A stretch of DNA of 64,000 nucleotides, taken from assembly GCA_951394045.1 (NCBI GenBank), contig OX596003.1, positions 61,322 to 125,321 of the forward strand. The letters are read 5' to 3'. Origin of the DNA: Nitzschia sp. DOCU1 (Eukaryota > Bacillariophyta > Bacillariophyceae > Bacillariales > Bacillariaceae). Below the pieces are notes generated by a model. That model was not told the origin of the DNA. It saw nothing but the letters and a program-made list of their open reading frames with translations, and did not search any database. Numbering within the stretch: the stretch's first letter is position 1; each line of letters opens with the position of its first letter. Below, one piece after another: positions 21,157 to 29,637 of this stretch. The position numbers and the translations under genes are program-made.

Positions 21157-21564
21157 ATGAAATTATCAAAACGAACGTTATTAAAATTAAAAAATAAAAA
21201 TAAGAAATTAAAACCTAATAAGTATAAAAAGTTAAAGCGGGAAGCTTTACGTGGAACTGTAAAAGGAACTCTAGAACGGCCAAGATTATCCATATATCGT
21301 TCAAATGAACATATTTATGCTCAAATTATTGATGATACCAATTCGAAAACATTGTTAGCTTGTTCGACATTAGATCGATCAATTAAGCTTAGTTTATCAA
21401 ATGGACGGACTTGTGATGCATCTCGACGTATGGGAGAAAAGTTAGCAGAATTAAGTTTAAAAAAAAATGTTACAAAAATTGTTTTTGATCGTGGTCCGTA
21501 TCTATATCATGGACGGATTAAAGCCTTAGCAGATGGAGCTAGAACAGGTGGTTTACAATTTTAA
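21157..21564 (+). CDS. rpl18: 50S ribosomal protein L18
   Basis: A 135-residue 5S rRNA-binding protein. Identified by [20 protein letters not shown] (about residues 43-62) and the terminal [22 protein letters not shown]. The N-terminus is very lysine-rich. Preceded by a 79-nt spacer, longer than most in this cluster. Confidence 0.96.
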   Translation: MKLSKRTLLKLKNKNKKLKPNKYKKLKREALRGTVKGTLERPRLSIYRSNEHIYAQIIDDTNSKTLLACSTLDRSIKLSLSNGRTCDASRRMGEKLAELSLKKNVTKIVFDRGPYLYHGRIKALADGARTGGLQF

Positions 21565-21607
21565 ATTCGAATTTGTAATGAATTAAACACAAATTAAATA
21601 TAGTTTT

Positions 21608-22138
21608 ATGAGTAGTGATTTAAAAAAAATAAATAAAAAAAATTCTCGACGTACCAATAGTGTTCAAGAACCTAAATTTGTCGAACGATTAATTAAAATT
21701 AGTCGAGTTTCAAAAGTAACGAAAGGTGGTAAAAAACTAAGTTTTCGAGCAATTGTTGTAGTTGGAGATGAAAATGGCAAAGTGGGTGTTGGGGTTGCAA
21801 AAGCCGATGATGTTGTAAATGCTTTTAAAAAAGCAAAAACAGATGGTCGAAAAAATTTAATTGAATTTCCACTGACAAAATCGTTAACTATTCCTCATCC
21901 TGTAATTGGAAATTTTGGAGCTTGTAGAGTAATTATGCGACCTTCGATTGAAGGTTCTGGTGTAATTGCCGGAGGAGCGGTTCGAATTGTACTGGAAGTA
22001 GCCGGTGTTAAAAATGTCATTGCGAAGCAACTTGGATCAAACAATTTATTAAATAATGCCCGTGCGTCAGTTTGTGCTCTAAATAGTTTAACAACTAAAT
22101 CGCAAGTGGCTAAGAAACGTAATCTAAATTTAGATTAA
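21608..22138 (+). CDS. rps5: 30S ribosomal protein S5
   Basis: A 176-residue protein of the 30S body involved in decoding fidelity. Diagnostic are FVERLIKISRVSKVTKGGKKLSFRAIVVVGD (partial) and VGKADDV-type sequence GVGVAKADDVVNAFKKA near residues 60-75, followed by ASVCALNSL. It has a basic, Asn/Ser-rich N-terminal extension. Confidence 0.97.
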   Translation: MSSDLKKINKKNSRRTNSVQEPKFVERLIKISRVSKVTKGGKKLSFRAIVVVGDENGKVGVGVAKADDVVNAFKKAKTDGRKNLIEFPLTKSLTIPHPVIGNFGACRVIMRPSIEGSGVIAGGAVRIVLEVAGVKNVIAKQLGSNNLLNNARASVCALNSLTTKSQVAKKRNLNLD

Positions 22139-22165
22139 AAGAATTATTTCTATACAAATAAAACA

Positions 22166-23407
22166 ATGAAGATTAATAAACAAATTAAAGATATTTTATT
22201 AGATCGCTTGTTGTTTAGTTTGGGAATTCTATTATTGATTAGAATTGGAACATTTCTTCCAGTTCCTGGAATCAATCATAGCGATTTAGCTTTTTATATT
22301 GAAAGACACTCCGTTGCAAAAAATGTCATTAGTACATTTTCCGGATCCAATACATTTGTGATTGGAGTTTTTACGTTAAATATTTTTCCCTATATCAATG
22401 CGACTATTTTTGTTCAATTACTTTTAGGTTTTTCTCCAAAACTTGCAAAATTACAAAAAGAAGGGGACTTATCTGGCCGTCGATCAATTACTCGATTAAC
22501 CCGCGTTATCACTCTTGGGTGGGCAATTATTCAAAGCGCTGGTGTTGCACTATATTTGAGACAAGTCTTATTTGATTGGAATTGGATTCTCGCAGCAGAA
22601 ATAATCTTGTGGCTAACCACCGGGGCCATGATTGTATTATGGTTAAGTGAACTAATAACAGATTATGGCTTAGGAAATGGTACTTCATTATTGGTTTATA
22701 CGAATATTGTTTCAAACTTACCAAATCTTTTTCAAAAATTAGTTGTTGAAAATACTGATAATTTTACTTTGAGTTCAATTGTAATAGTAAGTATATTAAT
22801 TCTTAGTTCGTTATATGGAATTGTTTTCTTACAAACAGGGATTCGAAAAATTCCATTGATTTCATCTAAACAATTAAATCAATTTTCGAGCCAAGAGGGA
22901 ATTCAGTCTTATTTACCATTACGTTTAAATCAAGCAGGTGTAATGCCTATTATTTTAACAACTGCCTGTTTAGTGCTTCCAAATTATCTAATCAATTTAG
23001 GAATTTTTCCATGGTTAAATTTTTTAAGCTCGTTTAAATTTTTATATTGGATTGGTTATGTAAGTCTAATTTTGGTATTTAGTTCTTTTTATTCTTCGAT
23101 TGTTCTAAAACCAAAAGATATCTCCGATCAACTTCAAAAAATGGCAGTTACGATACCGGGAATACGACCAGGATTACAAACGATATTTTATTTAAAACGA
23201 GTAATAAATCGAATAACCTTAATTGGAGCAATAATCTTAGCAATTATCGTTGTTGTACCAAATTTCATTGAATCGACATTAAATATTACGGCTCTTAGTA
23301 ATTTGAGTACCACTTCATTATTAATTTTAGCGGGTGTTGTTTTAGACTTACTTCGTGAAATCGATAATATTTATTACTCGAATGTCTATAACAATCAATA
23401 TGAATAA
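22166..23407 (+). CDS. secY: Preprotein translocase subunit SecY
   Basis: A 413-residue polytopic protein, the core channel of the thylakoid (and possibly inner-envelope) Sec translocon. Ten hydrophobic segments are visible along its length. Family motifs are RIGTFLPVPGIN near residue 26, the plug-region FSGSNTFVIGVFTLNIFPYI and the cytoplasmic loop KPKDISDQLQKM with IPGIRPG near 324-342. Its place after rps5 matches the bacterial spc operon, though rpl15 is absent here. Confidence 0.97.
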   Translation: MKINKQIKDILLDRLLFSLGILLLIRIGTFLPVPGINHSDLAFYIERHSVAKNVISTFSGSNTFVIGVFTLNIFPYINATIFVQLLLGFSPKLAKLQKEGDLSGRRSITRLTRVITLGWAIIQSAGVALYLRQVLFDWNWILAAEIILWLTTGAMIVLWLSELITDYGLGNGTSLLVYTNIVSNLPNLFQKLVVENTDNFTLSSIVIVSILILSSLYGIVFLQTGIRKIPLISSKQLNQFSSQEGIQSYLPLRLNQAGVMPIILTTACLVLPNYLINLGIFPWLNFLSSFKFLYWIGYVSLILVFSSFYSSIVLKPKDISDQLQKMAVTIPGIRPGLQTIFYLKRVINRITLIGAIILAIIVVVPNFIESTLNITALSNLSTTSLLILAGVVLDLLREIDNIYYSNVYNNQYE

Positions 23408-23443
23408 ATTAAAAAATAGTATTTAAACTAATCAACAAGAAAT

Positions 23444-23557
23444 ATGAAAGTTCGTCCTTCAGTAAAGAAAATGTGTGATAAATGTCGTTTAATTAAACGG
23501 CATGGAAAAGTTATGGTGATTTGTTCAAATCCAAAACATAAGCAACGTCAAGGATAA
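23444..23557 (+). CDS. rpl36: 50S ribosomal protein L36
   Basis: A 37-residue zinc-ribbon protein running [15 protein letters not shown] to NPKHKQRQG. It has the Cys-X2-Cys pair at residues 11 and 14, then Cys27 and His32 as the remaining metal ligands. It sits between secY and rps13 as in bacteria. Length is exact for the family. Confidence 0.97.
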   Translation: MKVRPSVKKMCDKCRLIKRHGKVMVICSNPKHKQRQG

Positions 23558-23577
23558 TATTTTAAAGGAGTTTAAAC

Positions 23578-23949
23578 ATGGTAAGATTAGTTGGTGTTGA
23601 TTTGCCAAGAAATAAAAAAATTGCATATGCCCTTACTTACATTCATGGAATTGGTCTTACAACAGCTAAGCAAATTATTGAAAGTGCTGAGATTGATTCC
23701 GATGTAAGAGTTTATGATTTAACAACTGAACAAACAGTAGCCTTACGTCAAACGATTGAAGAGAGTGATCTTAAATTAGAAGGTGATTTACGAAGATTAA
23801 ATGGTTTAAATATCAAACGATTAAATGAAATCAATTGTCATCGTGGAAAAAGACATCGAAATAGTCTCCCAGTTCGAGGTCAACGAACTCGAACAAATGC
23901 TCGAAGTCGACGTGGAGCGAAAAAGACCGTTACTGGTAAGAAAAAATAA
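23578..23949 (+). CDS. rps13: 30S ribosomal protein S13
   Basis: A 123-residue head protein contacting the P-site tRNA. Diagnostic are VRLVGVDLPRNKKIAYALTYIHGIG at the start (partial) and the basic tail HRGKRHRNSLPVRGQRTRTNARSRRGAKK (partial). Preceded by AAAGGAG. Normal length. Confidence 0.98.
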   Translation: MVRLVGVDLPRNKKIAYALTYIHGIGLTTAKQIIESAEIDSDVRVYDLTTEQTVALRQTIEESDLKLEGDLRRLNGLNIKRLNEINCHRGKRHRNSLPVRGQRTRTNARSRRGAKKTVTGKKK

Positions 23950-23984
23950 CTTTATTTGTACTAAGAATTATTTGAAATTTTTAT

Positions 23985-24377
23985 ATGGCACAAACAAATA
24001 GAAAACCAACTACGAAAAAAGATAAAAGTAGTTTTGCAAGTGGTGTGGTTCATATTCAATCAACATTTAATAATACAATTGTAACAATTACGAATTTAAC
24101 AGGCGATACGGTTTCATGGGCCTCGGCTGGTAGTTCTGGATTTAAAGGAGCTCGTAAAAGTACACCGTTTGCCGCTCAAACCGCTGCGGAAAAAGCAGCA
24201 TTGATTGCGCTAAGTACAGGTATGAAAAATGTTGAAATTTTAGTAAAAGGACAAGGTTCTGGTCGTGAAACAGCAATTCGAGCAATTGAAGGTGCCGGAT
24301 TTGAAATTACGTCAATTCAAGATATAACATCTGTTCCACATAATGGATGTCGACCACCCAAACGTCGTCGAGTTTAA
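23985..24377 (+). CDS. rps11: 30S ribosomal protein S11
   Basis: A 130-residue platform protein. It shows [22 protein letters not shown] (partial, residues about 20-39), [18 protein letters not shown] and the C-terminal [16 protein letters not shown]. Normal length. Confidence 0.98.
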   Translation: MAQTNRKPTTKKDKSSFASGVVHIQSTFNNTIVTITNLTGDTVSWASAGSSGFKGARKSTPFAAQTAAEKAALIALSTGMKNVEILVKGQGSGRETAIRAIEGAGFEITSIQDITSVPHNGCRPPKRRRV

Positions 24378-24403
24378 AATTCGTTTTTCTAGTAAATGAA
24401 ATT

Positions 24404-25339
24404 ATGAGTAACCTTTCTATTACATGTCTAAACTCTGAAACAATTGAATCGGGTGCTTGTCACGGTCAATTTTTGATTAATTCATTACGACCTGGACAAG
24501 GAATTACTATTGGAAATCAATTACGCCGAGTACTTCTAAATGATTTAGGTGGAGTGGCTATTTCTGCAATTCGAATTGCAGGTATTAGCCATGAATTTTC
24601 AACCATTCCAGGAGTTCGAGAAGATATATTAGAAATTTTATTAAATTTAAAAGAAATTGTTTTAAAAAGTAAAACAGAAACTCCTCAATTTGGTCGCTTA
24701 AAGATTCAAGGACCTGCGGTCGTTACAGCCGATTTGATTCAATTACCGTCAACGGTCGAAATTGTTAATCCAAATCAATATATTATGACAATTTCAACTT
24801 CGAATATTTTGGAAATTGAATTTAAATTAGAATACGGAATGGGTTATAGATTAGCATCCCAAACTTTCTTAGAAGAGAATGAAAATTATTTGCAATTAGA
24901 TGCTATTTTTATGCCAATTCAGAAAGTTGATTTTAAGATTGAAAATGTCTATGACAATTCAAATGCTATAACCGAACGACTATTTTTAGATGTTTGGACA
25001 AATGGTAGTATTTCTCCAACTGAAGCTATTAAATCTGCGGCTCAAGTTACAATTGATTTATTTCTAGCTTTAATTGAAAACAAGGAGACCAATACAAAAA
25101 GTGAAGTACCGTCCAAAACATCTTCAATCAGTATTGAACCATATACGAATATTGCCATTGAAGAGTTACAATTATCGGTACGGGCTTATAATTGTTTAAA
25201 AAAAGCTCAAATTAATACCGTTGGAGATTTACTTCACTATTCTCCAGAAAGATTACAAGAACTTAAAAACTTTGGTCGAAAATCAGCTGATGAAGTTTTT
25301 TCGACATTAAAAAATAAATTAGGTATTATTTTAAAATAA
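24404..25339 (+). CDS. rpoA: RNA polymerase alpha subunit
   Basis: A 311-residue alpha subunit of the plastid-encoded polymerase. The N-terminal assembly domain has LRPGQGITIGNQLRRVLLNDLGG (partial, about residues 26-48). The C-terminal domain (about 245-311) has the helix-hairpin pattern IEELQLSVRAYNCLKKAQINTVGDLL. The frame opens 19 codons earlier inside rps11, but the ATG at 24404 gives the family N-terminus and avoids overlap. It follows rps11 as in the bacterial alpha operon. Confidence 0.96.
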   Translation: MSNLSITCLNSETIESGACHGQFLINSLRPGQGITIGNQLRRVLLNDLGGVAISAIRIAGISHEFSTIPGVREDILEILLNLKEIVLKSKTETPQFGRLKIQGPAVVTADLIQLPSTVEIVNPNQYIMTISTSNILEIEFKLEYGMGYRLASQTFLEENENYLQLDAIFMPIQKVDFKIENVYDNSNAITERLFLDVWTNGSISPTEAIKSAAQVTIDLFLALIENKETNTKSEVPSKTSSISIEPYTNIAIEELQLSVRAYNCLKKAQINTVGDLLHYSPERLQELKNFGRKSADEVFSTLKNKLGIILK

Positions 25340-25373
25340 CAAACCTATTATTTTATTTCCAATCAAAATAATT

Positions 25374-25823
25374 ATGAATTCATTAAATAAAACATTTTTA
25401 CCAATTCAAAGTTACAAAAATCGCAATTGGTATCTTATTGATTGTAAAGGTCAAACATTAGGCCGACTTGCAACAGTTATTACAAGTTTATTGAAGGGAA
25501 AAGTAAAATCTCACTATCACCCTTCTATAGATACCGGAGATTATGTTATTTTGGTAAATGCTGACTCTATTATTATAAATGAAAAGAGTAAACATTATCT
25601 TGTTTACAATCCAGGAAGACCTGGACATTCATTAAAAATTAAAAATGTTTCCGATTGTCTTCCTCAATTGACAATTGAACGAGCTGTTAAACGAATGTTA
25701 GCAGAAACAGAAGCGAAACGATTAATGAGACGCTTACGCATTTACAATGATCAAAATCATCAACATCAAGCACAAAATCCAATCGAAATTGATATTTCCA
25801 ATTTATACTCAAGTATTCAATAG
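25374..25823 (+). CDS. rpl13: 50S ribosomal protein L13
   Basis: A 149-residue early-assembly protein. Motifs are WYLIDCKGQTLGRLATVITSLLKGK (partial, residues about 19-43), HPSIDTGDYVILVNAD and AVKRMLAETEAKRLMRRLRIY. It is followed by rps9, the usual bacterial pair. Confidence 0.97.
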   Translation: MNSLNKTFLPIQSYKNRNWYLIDCKGQTLGRLATVITSLLKGKVKSHYHPSIDTGDYVILVNADSIIINEKSKHYLVYNPGRPGHSLKIKNVSDCLPQLTIERAVKRMLAETEAKRLMRRLRIYNDQNHQHQAQNPIEIDISNLYSSIQ

Positions 25824-25852
25824 AAATTCCAAAAATTAAACTAGTTAAAACT

Positions 25853-26260
25853 ATGACCGAATTAATTTATCAAAAAACAAATATTGGACTTGGAAAACGA
25901 AAACAAGCCGTTGCACGTGTTTTTATTATTCCAGGAAACGGAAATTTAATCATAAATAAACTTTCTGGAACAAAATATTTACAATATAATGACACATATT
26001 TAAATACTGTTTGGGCTCCATTAAAAGCATTAAACTTAGAAAAACAATTTGATATTGTAGCGGTTGTGAAAGGTGGGGGTCTAACAGGTCAAGCCGAAGC
26101 AATTCAACTTGGAGTTGCAAGACAATTATGTCAAATGGATAGTCAACATCGAATTGTATTAAAACCTTTTGGATTTTTAACGCGTGATTCTCGAATTAAA
26201 GAGCGGAAGAAATATGGTTTACGAAAAGCACGAAAAGCACCACAATACTCAAAACGTTAA
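25853..26260 (+). CDS. rps9: 30S ribosomal protein S9
   Basis: A 135-residue head protein whose C-terminal tail reaches the P site. Diagnostic are GLGKRKQAVARVFI (about residues 13-26), VKGGGLTGQAEAIQLGVARQL and the terminal SRIKERKKYGLRKARKAPQYSKR (partial). Normal length. Confidence 0.98.
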   Translation: MTELIYQKTNIGLGKRKQAVARVFIIPGNGNLIINKLSGTKYLQYNDTYLNTVWAPLKALNLEKQFDIVAVVKGGGLTGQAEAIQLGVARQLCQMDSQHRIVLKPFGFLTRDSRIKERKKYGLRKARKAPQYSKR

Positions 26261-26281
26261 TTTTTATATTTATTAGAAACT

Positions 26282-26500
26282 ATGCCAAAATCAGATATAC
26301 ATCCTACATGGTCAAACAATACACCAGTTTTATGTGATGGAAAACCACTTTGTTTAATTGGTTCTACTAAAAAAGAACTACAAGTGGATATGTGGTTAGC
26401 AAATCATCCATTTTATACGAAATCACAAGTTGTAGTAGATAGTGAGGGTCGAGTGGAACGCTTCATGAAAAAATATGGATTAAATCTAACTGATCAATAA
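26282..26500 (+). CDS. rpl31: 50S ribosomal protein L31
   Basis: A 72-residue protein with the L31 pattern MPKSDIHPTWSNNTPVLCDG and the C-terminal ANHPFYTKSQVVVDSEGRVERFMKKYG (partial). Only one Cys is seen at the usual ligand positions (VLCDG), so this looks like the zinc-free form. It sits between rps9 and rps12 as in other red-lineage plastids. Confidence 0.95.
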   Translation: MPKSDIHPTWSNNTPVLCDGKPLCLIGSTKKELQVDMWLANHPFYTKSQVVVDSEGRVERFMKKYGLNLTDQ

Positions 26501-26522
26501 TTTATTAATACTTTAAATTTTT

Positions 26523-26897
26523 ATGCCAACTATACAACAATTAGTTCGTTCAAGACGAATTCAAATTAAAAAAAAAACAAAATCACCGGCGCTTGTGAAT
26601 TGTCCTCAACGTCGTGGTGTTTGTACAAGAGTTTATACAACGACACCAAAGAAACCAAATTCCGCAATTCGAAAAGTTGCTCGTGTGCGACTAACATCTG
26701 GTTTTGAAGTAACAGCTTATATTCCAGGAATTGGTCATAATTTACAAGAACATTCAGTTGTGTTAATTCGTGGAGGTCGAGTAAAAGATTTACCTGGGGT
26801 TCGATATCATATTATTCGTGGAGCTTTAGATACCGGTGGAGTAAAAGATAGAACTCAAGGTCGATCAAAATATGGTGTTAAAAAACCAAAATCTTAG
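26523..26897 (+). CDS. rps12: 30S ribosomal protein S12
   Basis: A 124-residue decoding-centre protein. Diagnostic are [12 protein letters not shown] at the start, [26 protein letters not shown] (partial, residues about 24-49), [29 protein letters not shown] and the basic end. It is a single uninterrupted gene, in contrast to land plants. It is followed by a terminator-like hairpin. Confidence 0.99.
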   Translation: MPTIQQLVRSRRIQIKKKTKSPALVNCPQRRGVCTRVYTTTPKKPNSAIRKVARVRLTSGFEVTAYIPGIGHNLQEHSVVLIRGGRVKDLPGVRYHIIRGALDTGGVKDRTQGRSKYGVKKPKS

Positions 26898-26923
26898 TAT
26901 ACGTTTGTTAGATATTCATACTC

Positions 26924-26953
26924 AAACGAAGGTTCATGGATGAACCTTTGTTT
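26924..26953 (+). terminator. Hairpin between rps12 and rps7
   Basis: Arms 26924-26936 and 26941-26953 pair over 13 positions with one mismatch and a TGGA loop. The 3' arm continues into a T-rich run. It suggests the long ribosomal transcript ends or is processed here, leaving rps7-tufA-rps10 as a separate unit. Confidence 0.65.
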
Positions 26954-26984
26954 TATTCTTATAAACAATAGTTAGAAATACATT

Positions 26985-27455
26985 ATGTCACGTAGAAATA
27001 TTTCCAAAAAACGTTTTCCTGAAACGGATTCAATTTATAATAGTTACTTAGTGAGTTTACTAATTTCAAGAATTTTGAAATCTGGTAAAAAGACTACTGC
27101 AAAAAATATTGTATATGAAGCGTTTGAAATTATTAAACAAAAAACAAACGAAGATCCATTAAAAATTTTTGAAACAGCAATTCGAAAAGCAAGTCCAATT
27201 GTCGAAGTAAAAGCTAGACGAATTGGAGGTTCTACTTACCAAGTTCCAATTGAAGTTAGTGGATTTCGAGCAACTAATTTATCGTTACGATGGATTCTTC
27301 AATATTCGAAGCAACGTGTTGGAAGAAGTATGTCGATTAAATTAGCCAATGAAATTATTGACACCGCTAACGAAATTGGCAATACTATTAAGAAAAAGGA
27401 AGAAACACATCGAATGGCAGAAGCAAATAAGGCTTTTGCCCATTTTAGATATTAA
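26985..27455 (+). CDS. rps7: 30S ribosomal protein S7
   Basis: A 156-residue primary binding protein of the 30S head. Diagnostic are MSRRNISKKRFPETDSIYNS, a central VKARRIGGSTYQVPIEV (about residues 75-91) and EANKAFAHFRY at the end. First gene of the str-type group here. Confidence 0.98.
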   Translation: MSRRNISKKRFPETDSIYNSYLVSLLISRILKSGKKTTAKNIVYEAFEIIKQKTNEDPLKIFETAIRKASPIVEVKARRIGGSTYQVPIEVSGFRATNLSLRWILQYSKQRVGRSMSIKLANEIIDTANEIGNTIKKKEETHRMAEANKAFAHFRY

Positions 27456-27536
27456 TTTCTTCAAGAAATCTAGAAGTATTCTCGCTAAAAGCTTATTACT
27501 TACTTATAATTTTTAAAATTTAAAAGGATTTTTAAA

Positions 27537-28766
27537 ATGGCTCGTGAAAAATTTGAACGGACAAAACCCCATGTAAACATTGGTACTATTGGTCATGTAG
27601 ATCATGGAAAAACAACATTAACAGCTGCCATTACTGCAACTTTATCGTTAGAAACAGGTGCAGCTGTTAAAAACTATGCCGATATTGATAGTGCTCCTGA
27701 AGAACGTGCTCGTGGTATTACTATTAATACAGCTCACGTAGAATATGAAACAACAAACCGTCATTATGCACACGTAGATTGTCCAGGTCACGCTGATTAT
27801 GTAAAAAACATGATTACAGGTGCTGCACAAATGGATGGAGCAATTTTAGTAGTTTCGGCGGCAGATGGTCCAATGCCACAAACTCGTGAGCATATTTTAT
27901 TATCAAAACAAGTAGGGGTTCCGGATATTGTTGTATTTTTAAACAAACAAGATCAAGTAGATGATGATGAACTATTAGAATTAGTAGAACTAGAAGTTCG
28001 TGAATTATTATCAGCTTATGATTTCCCAGGCGATGATATTCCAATTTGTCCAGGATCTGCTTTACAAGCAATTGAAGCAATTTCATCAAATCCAGATCTA
28101 AAACGTGGTGATAATCCATGGGTAGACAAAATCTTTGCTTTAATGGATGCTGTGGATGCGTATATTCCAACACCAGTACGTGATACTGAAAAAACATTCT
28201 TAATGGCAATTGAAGATGTATTCTCAATTACTGGTCGTGGTACAGTTGCAACCGGTCGTATTGAACGTGGAATTGTAAAAGTAGGCGATAACGTTGAAAT
28301 TGTTGGGATTACTGACACTAAAACAACAACAATTACAGGTATTGAAATGTTCCAAAAAACCTTAGAAGAAGGTTTTGCGGGTGATAATGTAGGTATCTTA
28401 TTACGAGGTGTAACACGTGAAAATATTGAGCGTGGAATGGTATTAGCGAAACCTGGTACAATTACTCCACATACAAACTTTGAATCTGAAGTATATGTTT
28501 TAACAAGTGATGAAGGTGGGCGTCGTACGCCATTTTTCACAGGTTACCGACCTCAATTTTATGTTCGAACAACAGATGTAACAGGTGCAATTACTGAATT
28601 TACAACAGATGATGGTTCAAGTGTTGAAATGGTAATGCCTGGTGACCGTATTAAAATGACTTCAGAACTAATTTACCCTGTTGCAATTGAAGAAGGTATG
28701 CGATTCGCGATTCGTGAAGGTGGCAGAACAATTGGAGCTGGTGTAGTTTCTAAAATTATTAAATAA
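27537..28766 (+). CDS. tufA: Translation elongation factor EF-Tu
   Basis: A 409-residue GTPase that delivers aminoacyl-tRNA to the ribosome. G-motifs are GHVDHGKT (residues about 19-26), DCPGHADY (about 81-88) and NKQDQVDD (about 136-143). The effector region [14 protein letters not shown] is intact. The insertion [21 protein letters not shown] and overall length match plastid and cyanobacterial EF-Tu. Preceded by AAAAGGA. Codons are more biased than in neighbouring genes, consistent with high expression. Confidence 0.99.
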   Translation: MAREKFERTKPHVNIGTIGHVDHGKTTLTAAITATLSLETGAAVKNYADIDSAPEERARGITINTAHVEYETTNRHYAHVDCPGHADYVKNMITGAAQMDGAILVVSAADGPMPQTREHILLSKQVGVPDIVVFLNKQDQVDDDELLELVELEVRELLSAYDFPGDDIPICPGSALQAIEAISSNPDLKRGDNPWVDKIFALMDAVDAYIPTPVRDTEKTFLMAIEDVFSITGRGTVATGRIERGIVKVGDNVEIVGITDTKTTTITGIEMFQKTLEEGFAGDNVGILLRGVTRENIERGMVLAKPGTITPHTNFESEVYVLTSDEGGRRTPFFTGYRPQFYVRTTDVTGAITEFTTDDGSSVEMVMPGDRIKMTSELIYPVAIEEGMRFAIREGGRTIGAGVVSKIIK

Positions 28767-28778
28767 TTAAACATTTTT

Positions 28779-29102
28779 ATGGAAATAAAAACGAATGCTA
28801 AAATTCGTGTAAGATTAGAATCGTTTAATCACGAACTTTTAGTTGCTTCATGTCAAAAAATAGTAGATACATTAAGCAATGTATCTTTAAATTCAATTGG
28901 TTTAGTAACCTTACCAACATCTAAACGAATTTATTGTGTCTTACGATCACCTCATGTCGATAAAGATTCACGAGAGCATTTTGAAGTTCGGGTTCATAAG
29001 CGAATCTTAGAAATTTCTTACGATCCTGAAGTCCCAATTTTTGATTTATTAACAGAAATTGATTTAGCTCCTGGAATATTCTATCGTATTTGTTTATCAT
29101 AA
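28779..29102 (+). CDS. rps10: 30S ribosomal protein S10
   Basis: A 107-residue head protein. Diagnostic are KIRVRLESFNHELLVASCQKIVDT (partial, residues about 8-31), GLVTLPTSKRIYCVLRSPHVDKDSREHFEVR (partial) and VHKRILEI. It follows tufA by 12 nt, an order conserved in red-lineage plastids. The unit ends at a perfect 18-bp stem-loop. Confidence 0.97.
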   Translation: MEIKTNAKIRVRLESFNHELLVASCQKIVDTLSNVSLNSIGLVTLPTSKRIYCVLRSPHVDKDSREHFEVRVHKRILEISYDPEVPIFDLLTEIDLAPGIFYRICLS

Positions 29103-29124
29103 CGAAATTTTTAGGAACGTCGAT

Positions 29125-29166
29125 AAACTAAAAATAAATAATTTTTATATTATTTATTTTTAGTTT
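29125..29166 (+). terminator. Stem-loop after rps10
   Basis: Perfect 18-nt arms at 29125-29142 and 29149-29166 with a 6-nt loop. It lies 22 nt after the rps10 stop and marks the 3' end of the rps7-tufA-rps10 unit. Confidence 0.75.
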
Positions 29167-29246
29167 CATTAAAGACCAAGTGATCCAACTTTCTTTTCTA
29201 TTTTAAATTTTATAGACTATAATAGTCATATCATAGAGATATAGTC

Positions 29247-29317
29247 GGCGGTATGGCCAAGTGGTAAGGCAGTGGATTGCAAATCCTCTATCCCCAGTTC
29301 GAATCTGGGTGCCGCCT
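29247..29317 (+). tRNA. trnC(GCA): tRNA-Cys (GCA)
   Basis: A 71-nt cloverleaf with acceptor GGCGGTA/TGCCGCC, anticodon loop TTGCAAA giving GCA, and discriminator T (U), as required for tRNA-Cys. A TATAAT lies at 29218-29223, with only a weak -35 upstream. Confidence 0.96.
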
Positions 29318-29384
29318 TATGATTTTTATTTCTTGATTCTGATATCTAAAAGATTTACTCAATATAATAATTTTAACTATAGAC

Positions 29385-29413
29385 TTGCATTTTGTTTCAA
29401 TCTATAGTAAGAT
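29385..29413 (+). promoter_or_regulatory. Promoter-like element before trnL(TAA)
   Basis: TTGCAT at 29385-29390 and TAAGAT at 29408-29413 are spaced 17 nt apart and lie 15 nt before the tRNA-Leu 5' end. The match to consensus is moderate. Confidence 0.4.
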
Positions 29414-29428
29414 AGTAATATTAACAAT

Positions 29429-29514
29429 GGGAATGTGGTGAAATTGGTAGACACGATGGACTTAAAATCCATTGCCTAGTGATAGGCGTGAGGGTTCAAG
29501 TCCCTCCGTTCCCA
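29429..29514 (+). tRNA. trnL(TAA): tRNA-Leu (TAA)
   Basis: An 86-nt class II cloverleaf with acceptor GGGAATG/CGTTCCC, anticodon loop ACTTAAA giving TAA, a long variable arm (GCCTAGTGATAGGC) and discriminator A. The group I intron found in many plastid trnL(UAA) genes is absent. A diverged 3'-half-like copy lies at about 32401-32465. Confidence 0.97.
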
Positions 29515-29637
29515 GTTTCCTTTGATTTGTTCCAGACTCTGAAAAAAGAATTCCTAAATTCTTTTGAAATTTATGTATAATAGATACTAAAGTGAATAGA
29601 TTTTATAATAAACAAAACGTGATTTCAAAAATTTTAT

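Noticed and set aside
24347..24403. Upstream start for rpoA inside rps11
   Set aside because: The extra 19 residues do not resemble RpoA and overlap the rps11 end. The ATG at 24404 gives the family N-terminus.
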